The notes beneath the pieces were generated by a model. It saw nothing but the letters and a program-made list of their open reading frames with translations, had not been told where the DNA came from and did not search any database. The position numbers and the translations under genes were made by a program. This document shows positions 1 to 7,078 of a DNA stretch of 15,797 nt, in pieces (the stretch's first letter is position 1; the number at the start of each line of letters is the position of its first letter). The stretch lies in assembly GCA_002415465.1 (NCBI GenBank), contig DHYT01000176.1, forward strand, positions 133 to 15,929, in the 5' to 3' direction. This DNA is from Desulfobulbaceae bacterium UBA5123. GTDB taxonomy: Bacteria > Desulfobacterota > Desulfobulbia > Desulfobulbales > UBA5123.

Positions 1-324
1 AACTTCGGCTGCGGCTCCTCCCGCGAGCATGCGGTGTGGGTGTTTGAGGTCAACGACATCAACGTGGTGATCGGCGAATCCTTCGCGCGCATCTTCCGGC
101 AGAATATGTTCAACTGCGGGATGCTCGCCATCGAGTTGCCCAAGGAGGATATCAACATCCTCTTCTCGCTGGGCGGCGAGGTCGAGATCGCCGTTGACGT
201 GGCGAACGGCAAGCTTATCGCCAAGGGCAACCAGGAGGTCGTCTTCGATTTCACCCTGAACTCCTTTGACAGGGAACTGGTCATGGCCGGCGGCTGGCTC
301 GCCTATGCGGATAAGATGTATTAG
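1..324 (+). CDS. leuD: 3-isopropylmalate dehydratase small subunit, 5'-truncated
   Basis: This is the C-terminal part (107 codons) of LeuD, which with the LeuC Fe-S subunit isomerises 2-isopropylmalate to 3-isopropylmalate in leucine synthesis in the cytoplasm. The frame is open from base 1 and opens with NFGCGSSREHA, the hallmark swivel-domain motif of aconitase-family small subunits. It continues with the ESFARIFRQNMFNCG stretch, which is typical of LeuD. The ending (FDRELVMAGGWLAYADKMY) fits the short LeuD type of about 160 to 170 residues common in anaerobes, so roughly 55 to 60 N-terminal residues lie outside the window. A GTG at base 34 is internal and is not the start. A terminator follows at 385-421. 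LeuC would be expected upstream. The family call is firm. A homoaconitase-type or citraconate-using relative cannot be excluded from this fragment. Confidence 0.93.
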   Translation, partial: NFGCGSSREHAVWVFEVNDINVVIGESFARIFRQNMFNCGMLAIELPKEDINILFSLGGEVEIAVDVANGKLIAKGNQEVVFDFTLNSFDRELVMAGGWLAYADKMY

Positions 325-340
325 TTAAGCGGTTTTTTGG

Positions 341-367
341 GGATGATCGAGCAAGCCTCGGTCATCC
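341..367 (+). other. Strong hairpin in the leuD 3' region
   Basis: GGATGATCGAG (341-351) pairs with CTCGGTCATCC (357-367). This gives an 11-pair stem, with one G-U pair in + strand RNA, around a 5-base loop. There is no T-run after it on the + strand, and on the minus strand it is followed by A's, so it is not a classical terminator by itself. It sits between the leuD stop and the terminator at 385-421 and may protect the mRNA 3' end. The role is inferred only. Confidence 0.5.
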
Positions 368-384
368 GGCAGAGTGGCGGGAGA

Positions 385-421
385 GGGCTGTTTTCGCGGA
401 GGCGGGGCAGCCCTTTTTTTT
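385..421 (+). terminator. Rho-independent terminator after leuD
   Basis: GGGCTG (385-390) pairs with CAGCCC (408-413) and is followed directly by eight T's (414-421). The 17-base loop is long for an intrinsic terminator. The orientation ends transcription coming from leuD. On the minus strand the element is not followed by T's, so it does not serve the converging LTA-synthase-family gene. Confidence 0.65.
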
Positions 422-437
422 GTGAAATGAACGCTCG

Positions 438-2399
438 TTATTGCCGCCGGTAGAGGTTGTTCTTGTAGAGAAGGCTCGCGCCTTCGTAGTAGCAGATCGC
501 CTCCCGGCGAAGCTTTTCGTCCACCGGATTTTCTTCCTCCACCACCGTGTCGTTGATCGCCGCATGCACGATCCGATACTGGTGGAGCTGTTTCCGTTCG
601 TTGAGAATCGTCAGCCTGCCGTCTTTCAGGTAGCCCAGTTTCTGATAGTTGCCGAGCAGGGCGCGGGGGGTGAAATCCGCCCGCATGATATCGCGGCCGA
701 AGAACTTGCTCCGGTAGCTCCAGCGCAGCATTCCCAGCACCGTCGGCACCAGATCGATCTGGCTGGCCAGGGTATCGATCTGCGCCGGCTGCACGACGCC
801 TGGTTGGTAGATGATGGCCGGGATATGGTAGCGATGGAGGGGCAGCTCCTCCCTGCCGGCGCTGGCCGCGCAATGATCGGCGACAAAAACGAAAAGGGTG
901 TTTTTAAACCAGGGGCGATTTTGCGCCTCGGCGATGAAGGCGCCGATGGCGTAATCGGCATACTTCACCCCGCCTGCCCGGCCGGCGCCGGGCGGGATGT
1001 CGATCCGGCCGGTCGGATAGGTGTAAGGGCGGTGATTGGAGGTGGTCATGATGTAGCCGAGAAACGGCTTGCCCATCCTGGCCTGTTGGTCGAACTGCCG
1101 CACCGCCCGGTGAAAGATGTCCTCGTCGCAGACGCCCCAGATGTTGGCAAAGCTGATTTCGTCAAGGGTCAGGGCCGAGCGGTCGACAATGTCAAAGCCG
1201 TTGTTGCTGAAAAAGGAGTTCATGTTGTCGAAGTAGCCGTAGCCCCCGTAGAGAAAGGTGGCGGCATAGCCCTTTTCCCTGAAGATGAAGCCCATGGAGA
1301 AGAGGTTGTCGTTGTCAGGTCGCTTGACGATGGAGCGGCCCGGGGTCGGCGGGATCGACAGGGTCACCGCCTCCATGCCCCGCACCGTTCTGGTGCCGGT
1401 GGCATAGAGGTTTGCAAAGAGCAGCCCGTTGGCGGCCAGATGATCCAGATTGGGGGTCAGGCCGTCCCGGTTGCCGAAGGCGGCCATGAATTCGGCGCTC
1501 ATGCTTTCCATCATCACCAGCACGACATTTGGCTTTGCCTCCGGCCCCGGTGTGGCGATCAGCCGTTCCGTATCCATCGGTTGGCGATGGAGAAAGTGGC
1601 CGTTGTCGTGGTCGAGCATGAAGCGCAGCCCGGTTGTGGCCATGGCCGGGTCGATGGTCTGGTAGAAGGTTTCATAGTCGAGACTGTTGGCGCGGAAGGC
1701 GCTGAAAAGCTGATAGAGGCCGTTTTCGGCCAACTCCTTCTCATAGCGGCCGGGCAGGCTGTCGGTGATGCCGTTGCCGACCAGAAAAAAGAAGAATACC
1801 GGCAGCAAGAGCAGGGCGGCCCCTACCCGAAATCCCCGCCGAACCACTCGCTCTTCCGTTCTTTTGCCGCAGTCGAGGTGACGGTGCAGTCTGTTGCGGG
1901 CGGCGAAATACACTCCGCCGGTCAGCATGAACAGGCCGCTGCAGAGCAGGGTGAGCGGATACGACTCCCGGATGTTGCCGAACACCTCGTGGGTGTAGAC
2001 GAGATAGTCGACGACGATAAAGTTGAAACGCGTGCCGAACTCATCCCAGAATAGCCATTCGGCGACGGAGGCAAGCCCCAGGCCGTAGATGGCGGCGAAA
2101 AGAAGCAGTCCAACCAGCCAACGGTTCCAGCGGCTGTCGAAAACTCTCTGGGGGACTATCAGCAGGTAGAGGGTGAAGGGGATGAGGACGTAGAGGCCGC
2201 TCATCAGATCATAGAAAAAACCGAGGCCGAAAATCTCGGTCAGCCGCAGCGGCGAATGCGTGATCTGTTCCCAACTCCGACAGGTCAGCGCCAACCGCAG
2301 GGCCAGTGCGTAGAGGATGTAGATGCCCAGAAAATTGAGAGGTAGCATGAAACGGCCGGCGACGCTGTTGGTAGCCGCGCAAGGATTCTGTATCCGCAT
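438..2399 (-). CDS. LTA synthase family membrane sulfatase / phosphoglycerol transferase
   Basis: This 653-residue inner-membrane protein has about five hydrophobic helices (near residues 20-38, 60-84, 94-112, 150-168 and 191-209), followed by a large extracytoplasmic alkaline-phosphatase-fold domain from about residue 288. Seen motifs match the LtaS/MdoB group: a metal-site Glu in MMES (E298), a likely nucleophile Thr in TRTVRGMEA (T338), YGGYGYFDNMNSFFSNNGFD (384-403), SNH (H456) and VADHC (D508, H509). Family members transfer phosphoglycerol or similar groups to envelope glycans or lipids. In Gram-negatives the acceptor is often unknown, so no substrate is assigned. The ATG at 2399 has a GGAG about 9 bases upstream, and a later Met (residue 18) lacks one. 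The gene lies 127 bases downstream of the sensor kinase gene on the same strand and has promoter-region blocks shared with the response regulator gene. No terminator is visible after its stop. Confidence 0.88.
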   Translation of the reverse strand: MRIQNPCAATNSVAGRFMLPLNFLGIYILYALALRLALTCRSWEQITHSPLRLTEIFGLGFFYDLMSGLYVLIPFTLYLLIVPQRVFDSRWNRWLVGLLLFAAIYGLGLASVAEWLFWDEFGTRFNFIVVDYLVYTHEVFGNIRESYPLTLLCSGLFMLTGGVYFAARNRLHRHLDCGKRTEERVVRRGFRVGAALLLLPVFFFFLVGNGITDSLPGRYEKELAENGLYQLFSAFRANSLDYETFYQTIDPAMATTGLRFMLDHDNGHFLHRQPMDTERLIATPGPEAKPNVVLVMMESMSAEFMAAFGNRDGLTPNLDHLAANGLLFANLYATGTRTVRGMEAVTLSIPPTPGRSIVKRPDNDNLFSMGFIFREKGYAATFLYGGYGYFDNMNSFFSNNGFDIVDRSALTLDEISFANIWGVCDEDIFHRAVRQFDQQARMGKPFLGYIMTTSNHRPYTYPTGRIDIPPGAGRAGGVKYADYAIGAFIAEAQNRPWFKNTLFVFVADHCAASAGREELPLHRYHIPAIIYQPGVVQPAQIDTLASQIDLVPTVLGMLRWSYRSKFFGRDIMRADFTPRALLGNYQKLGYLKDGRLTILNERKQLHQYRIVHAAINDTVVEEENPVDEKLRREAICYYEGASLLYKNNLYRRQ

Positions 2400-2466
2400 G
2401 AAGGGTGCTCCGGGGCGATGAGGATGTTTGGTCCATACAGCACAGCGGGCAGGATACCCGGATAAG

Positions 2467-2496
2467 GATTACAGGAGTGTTGCCGGAAGATTACAG
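2467..2496 (-). promoter_or_regulatory. Candidate response-regulator operator upstream of the LTA-synthase-family gene
   Basis: On the + strand, GATTACAG occurs at 2467-2474 and again at 2489-2496, a start-to-start spacing of 22 bases or about two DNA turns. Tandem repeats like this suit OmpR-family dimers. Between them lie GGAGTGTT (2474-2481) and CGGAAGAT (2484-2491), which also occur upstream of the response regulator gene at 4661-4668 and 4682-4689. The element is about 68 to 97 bases upstream of the start at 2399. A regulatory role is inferred from the repetition and position. I found no convincing -35/-10 pair here. Confidence 0.4.
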
Positions 2497-2526
2497 ATTG
2501 GCAAGGTTGGCGAGGCGGGCGTGATG

Positions 2527-3945
2527 TCAGGCCGCGTCGGGGGTGCTCAGGGGCCAGGCGATGGTGAAGCGGGTGCCCCGATCGGGCAGGTTTTCAACCC
2601 CGACCCGGCCCTTGTGGGCCTGCATCACCGCCTTGACCAGACTCAGGCCAAGGCCGAGGCCGCGTTGGCTGCGACTCTGGTCGCCGCGAAAAAGCCGGTC
2701 GAAGATGCGGGGCAGATCCTGCGCGGCTATGCCGACGCCGGTATCTTCAACCCGGATGATGATTTCGTGGTCGAGGGCGTCGGCGCGCATGCAGACGGTG
2801 CCTCCGGTCGGGGTGTACTTGACCGCGTTGTCAAGCAGGTTGGCGACCACCTGCCGGATGCGGTTGATGTCCCCGGCTGCCTCAAGGCCCGCGGGCGCGA
2901 CAACGGTGATCACGACCTCCTTCTCCTCAGCCACATACTGGTAAAGGTCGGCAACCTCGTGCAGGAAGGCGGCAACGTCGAAACGGACAGGATGCAGTTG
3001 CATCACCCCTGTCTCGGCCTCCGAGATATCCATCAATGTATTGACCATGGTCACCAGCCGTTCCGAATCCTCGGCGCAGTCCATCAGGGCCTCCCGCAGG
3101 GATTCAGCATTGCGTTCGGGGTCTTGCAGGGTGGTTTCGATGGCGGCCCGCATGCGGGTGAGCGGGGTGCGCAGATCGTGGGCGACATTGTCAAGGGCCG
3201 CCCGCATGCCGGTGAGCAGGGTTTCGATCTTTGCCAGCATATCGTTGAAAAGGTGAATGAGCTCGTCGAGTTCATCGCCGGTCTGCCGTGACGGCACCCT
3301 GGCGTCCATCCGGCCGGTGTCGATGCTGCGTACGGTCCGAATGAGATCACGGATGGGCCGCAACGCCCGGTAGGAAAGAAAAAATCCGCCGGCAAAACCG
3401 ATCAGGATCACCGGCAGCATGATCCCGGTGAAGATGTCGCGGAAATGGGCGAGCAGCCGTTCCATCTCCTCCGCACCCTTGCCAACCTGCAGGAGATGGT
3501 GGTCGGCAAGCCTGATGCTGGCGATCTCAAGCTCATCCCGGTTGTTGTTGTAGCGCAGCGAGTGCCAGTGGATTTCACCGTCGGCCGCGCCCGGGGCGGG
3601 GATGGCGGTGCGGTCGAAATCCCGCCAGGAAACAGGGACCGCCTGCGAGAGAACCATGCCGTCGCTGTCGGTCAGCCGGACCAGGAAGCCGTGTTCGGCG
3701 TTATGGCCCTGCTCCATCCTGATTTCGTTCAACATCCATTTAAAGCCGCTCTCCTGATACTGCAGGGCGTACTCCTTGAGTTTGGCCTGAATCATGTCGC
3801 GGTCGTTCTCGATGATGGCGGAGCGCAGCGGGAAATAGACGAGGATGAAGAGCAGGATGGAGCTTGAAATGAAGATGGCGGAATACCAGCAGGCCAGCCG
3901 GAAGCCGGTATTGTGGAGGAGTTGCTTAAGCATGGCGGAGAACAT
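2527..3945 (-). CDS. Two-component sensor histidine kinase (HAMP, HisKA, HATPase)
   Basis: This is a 472-residue membrane kinase. TM1 is near residues 17-40, a periplasmic loop of about 130 residues follows, and TM2 is near 172-193. A HAMP linker starting at ALRPIRDLI runs to about residue 245. The dimerisation/phosphoacceptor motif is HDLRTPLTRMR with H256. The ATP site shows NLLDNAVKYTP (N box, about 369), EDTGVGI (G1, about 400), IFDRLFRG (F box) and RGLGLGLSLV (G2, about 428), so all catalytic boxes are intact. The layout resembles CusS/QseC/TctE-type kinases partnered with OmpR regulators. The periplasmic domain shows no motif that names a signal. The start at 3945 overlaps the end of the response regulator gene by 20 bases, which implies translational coupling. 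An ATG four codons later (3933) is an alternative. Confidence 0.92.
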   Translation of the reverse strand: MFSAMLKQLLHNTGFRLACWYSAIFISSSILLFILVYFPLRSAIIENDRDMIQAKLKEYALQYQESGFKWMLNEIRMEQGHNAEHGFLVRLTDSDGMVLSQAVPVSWRDFDRTAIPAPGAADGEIHWHSLRYNNNRDELEIASIRLADHHLLQVGKGAEEMERLLAHFRDIFTGIMLPVILIGFAGGFFLSYRALRPIRDLIRTVRSIDTGRMDARVPSRQTGDELDELIHLFNDMLAKIETLLTGMRAALDNVAHDLRTPLTRMRAAIETTLQDPERNAESLREALMDCAEDSERLVTMVNTLMDISEAETGVMQLHPVRFDVAAFLHEVADLYQYVAEEKEVVITVVAPAGLEAAGDINRIRQVVANLLDNAVKYTPTGGTVCMRADALDHEIIIRVEDTGVGIAAQDLPRIFDRLFRGDQSRSQRGLGLGLSLVKAVMQAHKGRVGVENLPDRGTRFTIAWPLSTPDAA

Positions 3946-4600
3946 AGCCGACCCCGCGGATGGTCTGGATCAGCTTCGGTTCGAATTCACGGTCGATCTT
4001 GTTGCGCAGGCGGCAGACGAGTACATCAACCACGTTGGTTTGCGGGTCGAAATTATAGTCCCAGACCTGCTCAAGGATCATCGCCTTGGTGACCACCCGC
4101 CCCTGGTTGCGTAACAGAAACTCCAGCAGGGCGAATTCGCGGGGCTGCAGGTCGATGCGCCGGGTGTCGCGGCAGACCTCCCGTTTCCGCAAATCCATGG
4201 AGAGGTTGGCGAGGCGCATGGCACTGTTTTCAAGGGAGCCGGTGGCGCGCCGGATCAAGGCCTGAACCCTGGCCAGCAGCTCGGTGAAGGAGAACGGCTT
4301 GGTCAGATAATCATCGCCGCCGGCCTGCAAGCCGCGAACCCGATCTTCAACGGAGCGCTTGGCGCTGAGGATAAGCACCGGGGTATTGATCCGCCGGCCG
4401 CGCAGTTCGTCAAGCAGCGCCAGGCCGTCCAGTCCGGGCAGCATGATGTCGAGAATGGCGGCGTCATACGAATCGTTGAGGGCAAGGGTCAGGCCGTCGT
4501 TGCCGTTATCGGTCTGATCGACCATAAAGCCGGCCTGTTTGAGGCCCATGCTGATGAAAGAGGCGATCTTCGGATCATCCTCAACCAAAAGGACGCGCAT
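3926..4600 (-). CDS. OmpR-family response regulator
   Basis: This is a 224-residue cytoplasmic regulator. The receiver domain (about residues 1-115) has the acidic pocket D8/D9, phosphoacceptor D51 in ILDIMLPGLDG, S79 and K101 in LTKPFS. The C-terminal winged-helix DNA-binding domain (about 128-222) has the family signatures LQPREFALLEFLLRNQG, VWDYNFDPQTNVVDVLVCRLRNKID and IRGVGYVL. I chose the ATG at 4600 because AGGAAG lies about 6 bases before it and the protein then begins MRVLLVEDD as expected. A longer reading frame to 4654 adds 18 residues with no homology look. The gene precedes and overlaps the kinase gene. Its regulon probably includes itself and the LTA-synthase-family gene, judged from sequence blocks shared by their upstream regions. 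The inducing signal is unknown. Confidence 0.93.
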   Translation of the reverse strand: MRVLLVEDDPKIASFISMGLKQAGFMVDQTDNGNDGLTLALNDSYDAAILDIMLPGLDGLALLDELRGRRINTPVLILSAKRSVEDRVRGLQAGGDDYLTKPFSFTELLARVQALIRRATGSLENSAMRLANLSMDLRKREVCRDTRRIDLQPREFALLEFLLRNQGRVVTKAMILEQVWDYNFDPQTNVVDVLVCRLRNKIDREFEPKLIQTIRGVGYVLRHA

Positions 4601-4651
4601 TGTTTCTTCCTGTGGTTCGTTGCGGTGCGGATGCAGGGCTTGCGGGAAATG

Positions 4652-4689
4652 CACTCCACGGGAGTGTTACGTATTCCTTGTCGGAAGAT
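4652..4689 (-). promoter_or_regulatory. Palindrome and shared blocks upstream of the response regulator gene
   Basis: CACTCC-ACG-GGAGTG (4652-4666) is a perfect inverted repeat. GGAGTGTT (4661-4668) and CGGAAGAT (4682-4689) recur upstream of the LTA-synthase-family gene. Their start-to-start spacing is 21 bases here and 10 there, so the two sites differ by about one helical turn. The element lies about 52 to 89 bases before the start at 4600, close to the distance seen at the sulfatase gene. It is a candidate autoregulatory operator, by inference. Confidence 0.4.
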
Positions 4690-4715
4690 ATACGGCGGTT
4701 GCGAAAAACGCGCAA
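4687..4715 (-). promoter_or_regulatory. Possible sigma70-type promoter of the response regulator-kinase operon
   Basis: Read on the minus strand, TTGCGC (4715-4710) and TATATC (4692-4687) are 17 bases apart, which matches the consensus moderately (3 of 6 and 4 of 6). It would start transcription near 4680 and give a leader of about 80 bases. The -10 overlaps the shared CGGAAGAT block, so a protein bound there would affect it directly. The match is weak enough that this may be chance. Confidence 0.3.
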
Positions 4716-4782
4716 GGGGAAGCTGCGGATAATCGGGTCCGCGGGGGCATCGATGACGAGCGGGTGCGCATTGGATGCGGGA

Positions 4783-6819
4783 TCATGCATCTTTCTCACT
4801 TGCGCTCACATCCTTGATGAAAGGGAAAAACTCCCGATCCGCCTGCAGCATGTGCAGCATGACCACCTCATAGGCAAGAAACTGGAAGAGATCACCGGCG
4901 GTAAGCGTCGAGGCCTTGAATTCCGCTGCCAGGGCAAGGCCCCTGGCGAGCAGTTTGGCGTGCGCCTCGGCGTGTTGAGCCAGGTTTGGAAAGCCGATTT
5001 CCTGCAGGATTGCCTCTTCGTCATGAAAGTGTTGGCTGATATCCGCGAACAAACGCCCAATGATCAGGGAGATTTCCGTGTTCGGCCGACCGGCAAGAAC
5101 CGCTTCCAGCAGTTTGTTGGAGATGTGGAAGAGGGCCTGGTGCTCCGAGTCGATCACCTCGTTGCCGCAGGCCAGGGAATCCTTCCAGGCAAGCTGGACA
5201 AGTTTGGCCTTGAGTTCTTCCTCCATCTCGCTCGGCACCGCGCTTTCGATGCGGTTGCGACCGGATGATTTGGCGCAATAGAGCAGTTCGTCGACCTGGG
5301 TCAGGATCTCCAGGGCCGACCCACCGGTGCGGCAGTGGACGGTTTCAACGCCGAGGCTTGCGGTGACGCATGCCGCCGCCTGGGATTTCCGGTGCGGAAT
5401 GGCGAGGTCCATGATCCCCAGCCGGATCTTCTCGGCAATGGCAAGCGCGCCCCGGCGGTCGGTTTCCGGCAGGATGCAGGCAAACTCCTCGCCGCCGTAT
5501 CGGGCGGCGAGGTCGGCGGGCCGCGCGGCAAAGCTGGCGATCACCTTGGCGATTTTTTGCAGGCACTCGTCGCCGGCAATGTGGCCGTAACTGTCATTGA
5601 ATGATTTGAAGTAATCGATATCCAGCAGAATCAGGGAAAGTTTGGCCCCGGAGCGGGCATGCCGGGCATATTCCCGCGCCAGCACCTCGTCAAAATGCCG
5701 GCGATTGGCGATGCCGGTGAGCCCGTCGGTGTTGCTGAGGGATTCAAGCTTGCGGTTGGAGGCGGCCAGTGCTTCTTCCGCCTGTTTGCGTTCGGTTATC
5801 TCCTGAAAGCTTTCGATTATCCCGATCGGCTTGTCCTTGGCGTCAAGGAGCGGTTTGGAGGTAACGATGAAGTATTGGTTGATTTCACCCTTCTTCTTGC
5901 GGGCCTCGTAGGCGAAACTGCTGGAGCCGGCCATGATGCGGGTGAGGGGGCAATTTTCGGTATGGCAGGATTCACCGGGCCGGTGTTCGTAGCAGATGAC
6001 CGTTTTCTTGTTGGCCGGCCGGGCGCCGAATTCGTCCCAATAGGACTTGTTGGCCATCAGGATGGTGAAATTTTGATCGGTGATGCAGGTTGGCACCGGG
6101 CTGTTGAAGGTGGCCTCGAACAGCCGTCGCTTGCGATCATAGAAGTTTACGCCGAGGATGATCAGGGCGAGGCCGATGAGTACCACCGCGCCATAACCGA
6201 CAAACAGGTGAAGATGGGTGTGCGAGGGGTATGGCACCGAAACGCTGAGCCCGCCGCGGATATCTCCTTCCTTGTATCCATGGCGGGCGTGGCAGTGCAG
6301 ACACTCTGGGCCGGTGGGGAGAGGCTCCATGTAGCGGAACCAGGTGATATTGCCGTCATCGAAGTAGTCGCCCTCGGCCTTGCTTCCGTGCTCGAAGGCC
6401 TTGAGCCATTTCTCCTCCCACCCGGTCGCCTTGTTCTCGGGTCGGATTGGCTTGAGGCTGGTGAGGTGGAACTGAATGCCGTTTTCGTTCTGATGGGCCA
6501 GTTCGGCCAACTGCCGGGTCATGTAAGACGGATTGATCAAGGCGAGCTTGCTGCCGTTGTCGGCGGTCAGGGTGCGATCCTGGGCCGGCAGATACTCGTT
6601 GGGCGGCGATGCGGCGGAGACCGGAACATAGACTCCGCCGTGGGAGGCGTTCCACCGTCGGCTGATCACGATCTGCTGGAAAAATGCCTTGGCGGTGCTT
6701 TGCGCCAGATGCTTTTCCTCGGCCCTGGTGTCCATCTCCATGTTGTATAAAAACAGGCCGGGGACGCAGATCCAGACCGCGATCAGGGCAGTGAGGGTTC
6801 TTTTCCGTACCGATTTCAA
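4783..6819 (-). CDS. Diguanylate cyclase with CxxCH heme-motif sensor, PAS and C-terminal hemerythrin domain
   Basis: This 678-residue protein is predicted to make cyclic di-GMP. The N-terminal TM (about 8-26) leads to a periplasmic DUF3365/Tll0287-like domain ending in PECLHCHARHG, a c-type heme motif (C173, C176, H177). TM2 follows at about 203-226, then a PAS domain (about 232-345) with C276, C285 and C290. The GGDEF domain (about 358-526) has GGEEF at 442-446 and an intact inhibitory I-site RPAD (433-436). The C-terminal hemerythrin domain (about 542-668) keeps all diiron ligands: H560, H597, E601, H616, H620, H656 and D661. Heme and diiron centres suggest O2, NO or redox input, which is inference. 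The only in-frame start is TTG at 6819, with no clear ribosome site. No ATG or GTG occurs between it and the in-frame stop near 6877. There is no clear operon partner. Confidence 0.88.
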   Translation of the reverse strand: MKSVRKRTLTALIAVWICVPGLFLYNMEMDTRAEEKHLAQSTAKAFFQQIVISRRWNASHGGVYVPVSAASPPNEYLPAQDRTLTADNGSKLALINPSYMTRQLAELAHQNENGIQFHLTSLKPIRPENKATGWEEKWLKAFEHGSKAEGDYFDDGNITWFRYMEPLPTGPECLHCHARHGYKEGDIRGGLSVSVPYPSHTHLHLFVGYGAVVLIGLALIILGVNFYDRKRRLFEATFNSPVPTCITDQNFTILMANKSYWDEFGARPANKKTVICYEHRPGESCHTENCPLTRIMAGSSSFAYEARKKKGEINQYFIVTSKPLLDAKDKPIGIIESFQEITERKQAEEALAASNRKLESLSNTDGLTGIANRRHFDEVLAREYARHARSGAKLSLILLDIDYFKSFNDSYGHIAGDECLQKIAKVIASFAARPADLAARYGGEEFACILPETDRRGALAIAEKIRLGIMDLAIPHRKSQAAACVTASLGVETVHCRTGGSALEILTQVDELLYCAKSSGRNRIESAVPSEMEEELKAKLVQLAWKDSLACGNEVIDSEHQALFHISNKLLEAVLAGRPNTEISLIIGRLFADISQHFHDEEAILQEIGFPNLAQHAEAHAKLLARGLALAAEFKASTLTAGDLFQFLAYEVVMLHMLQADREFFPFIKDVSASEKDA

Positions 6820-6830
6820 GGTGATACCAT
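6816..6830 (-). other. Mini-ORF overlapping the TTG start of the cyclase gene
   Basis: On the minus strand, ATG GTA TCA CCT TGA runs from 6830 to 6816, and its TGA overlaps the TTG start (6819-6817) of the cyclase gene by two bases. Termination-reinitiation could feed the weak TTG start. There is no good ribosome site in front of the ATG either, so it may be coincidence. Confidence 0.2.
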
Positions 6831-7078
6831 GGTGATGGGAAGCGCGGGCAGATCGTTGCGGGTGTTGTGGGGGGCGTCAGGGAGCCCGTGAAGGCCGTCG
6901 GGGGCGGGTCTTGTGCTGGAATGGTGTGCAAAATCGGTAAGCTGCAGCATAAACGCGTTTGGTCGGCCAAGGTGTTTTGTTTGTGAGGTTGAGAGGGTTT
7001 GCTGAACCTGTTGCACAAGGTAAGGGGGTTGGTCGGATAAAGCAAGTTTTTGTTGCGTTGCGGGGGTAAACAGGTGAT
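6831..7078 (-). other. Intergenic region between the epimerase and cyclase genes
   Basis: About 250 bases separate the epimerase stop from the cyclase start. I see no ORF with coding character, no terminator with a T-run and no convincing -35/-10 pair. It holds an 8-base palindrome GCTGCAGC (6941-6948) and two copies of TTGGTCGG (6959-6966 and 7029-7036, 70 bases apart). The cyclase promoter is expected here but not identified. Confidence 0.4.

Noticed and set aside
441..2054. A 537-codon open frame on the + strand opposite the LTA-synthase-family gene
   Set aside because: Its translation is low-complexity (Gly/Ala/Val/His-rich) and shows no domain. It mirrors a gene with clear catalytic motifs, and long antisense frames are common in GC-rich DNA.
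2428..3291. A 287-codon + strand frame opposite the kinase gene
   Set aside because: Antisense to intact H, N, G1, F and G2 boxes; no protein-like motif.
4601..4654. An 18-residue N-terminal extension of the response regulator
   Set aside because: The receiver fold begins at the internal Met with a good ribosome site, and the extension covers the putative operator region.
4694..4715. TTGCG/CGCAA inverted repeat between the cyclase and regulator genes, considered as a cyclase terminator
   Set aside because: Five-base arms and no T-run after it on the minus strand.
5659..6750. A 363-codon + strand frame opposite the cyclase gene
   Set aside because: No recognisable motif; an antisense shadow of well-supported PAS/DUF3365 coding sequence.
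6959..7036. Two TTGGTCGG copies 70 bases apart before the cyclase gene
   Set aside because: Too short and too far apart to support an operator without conservation data.
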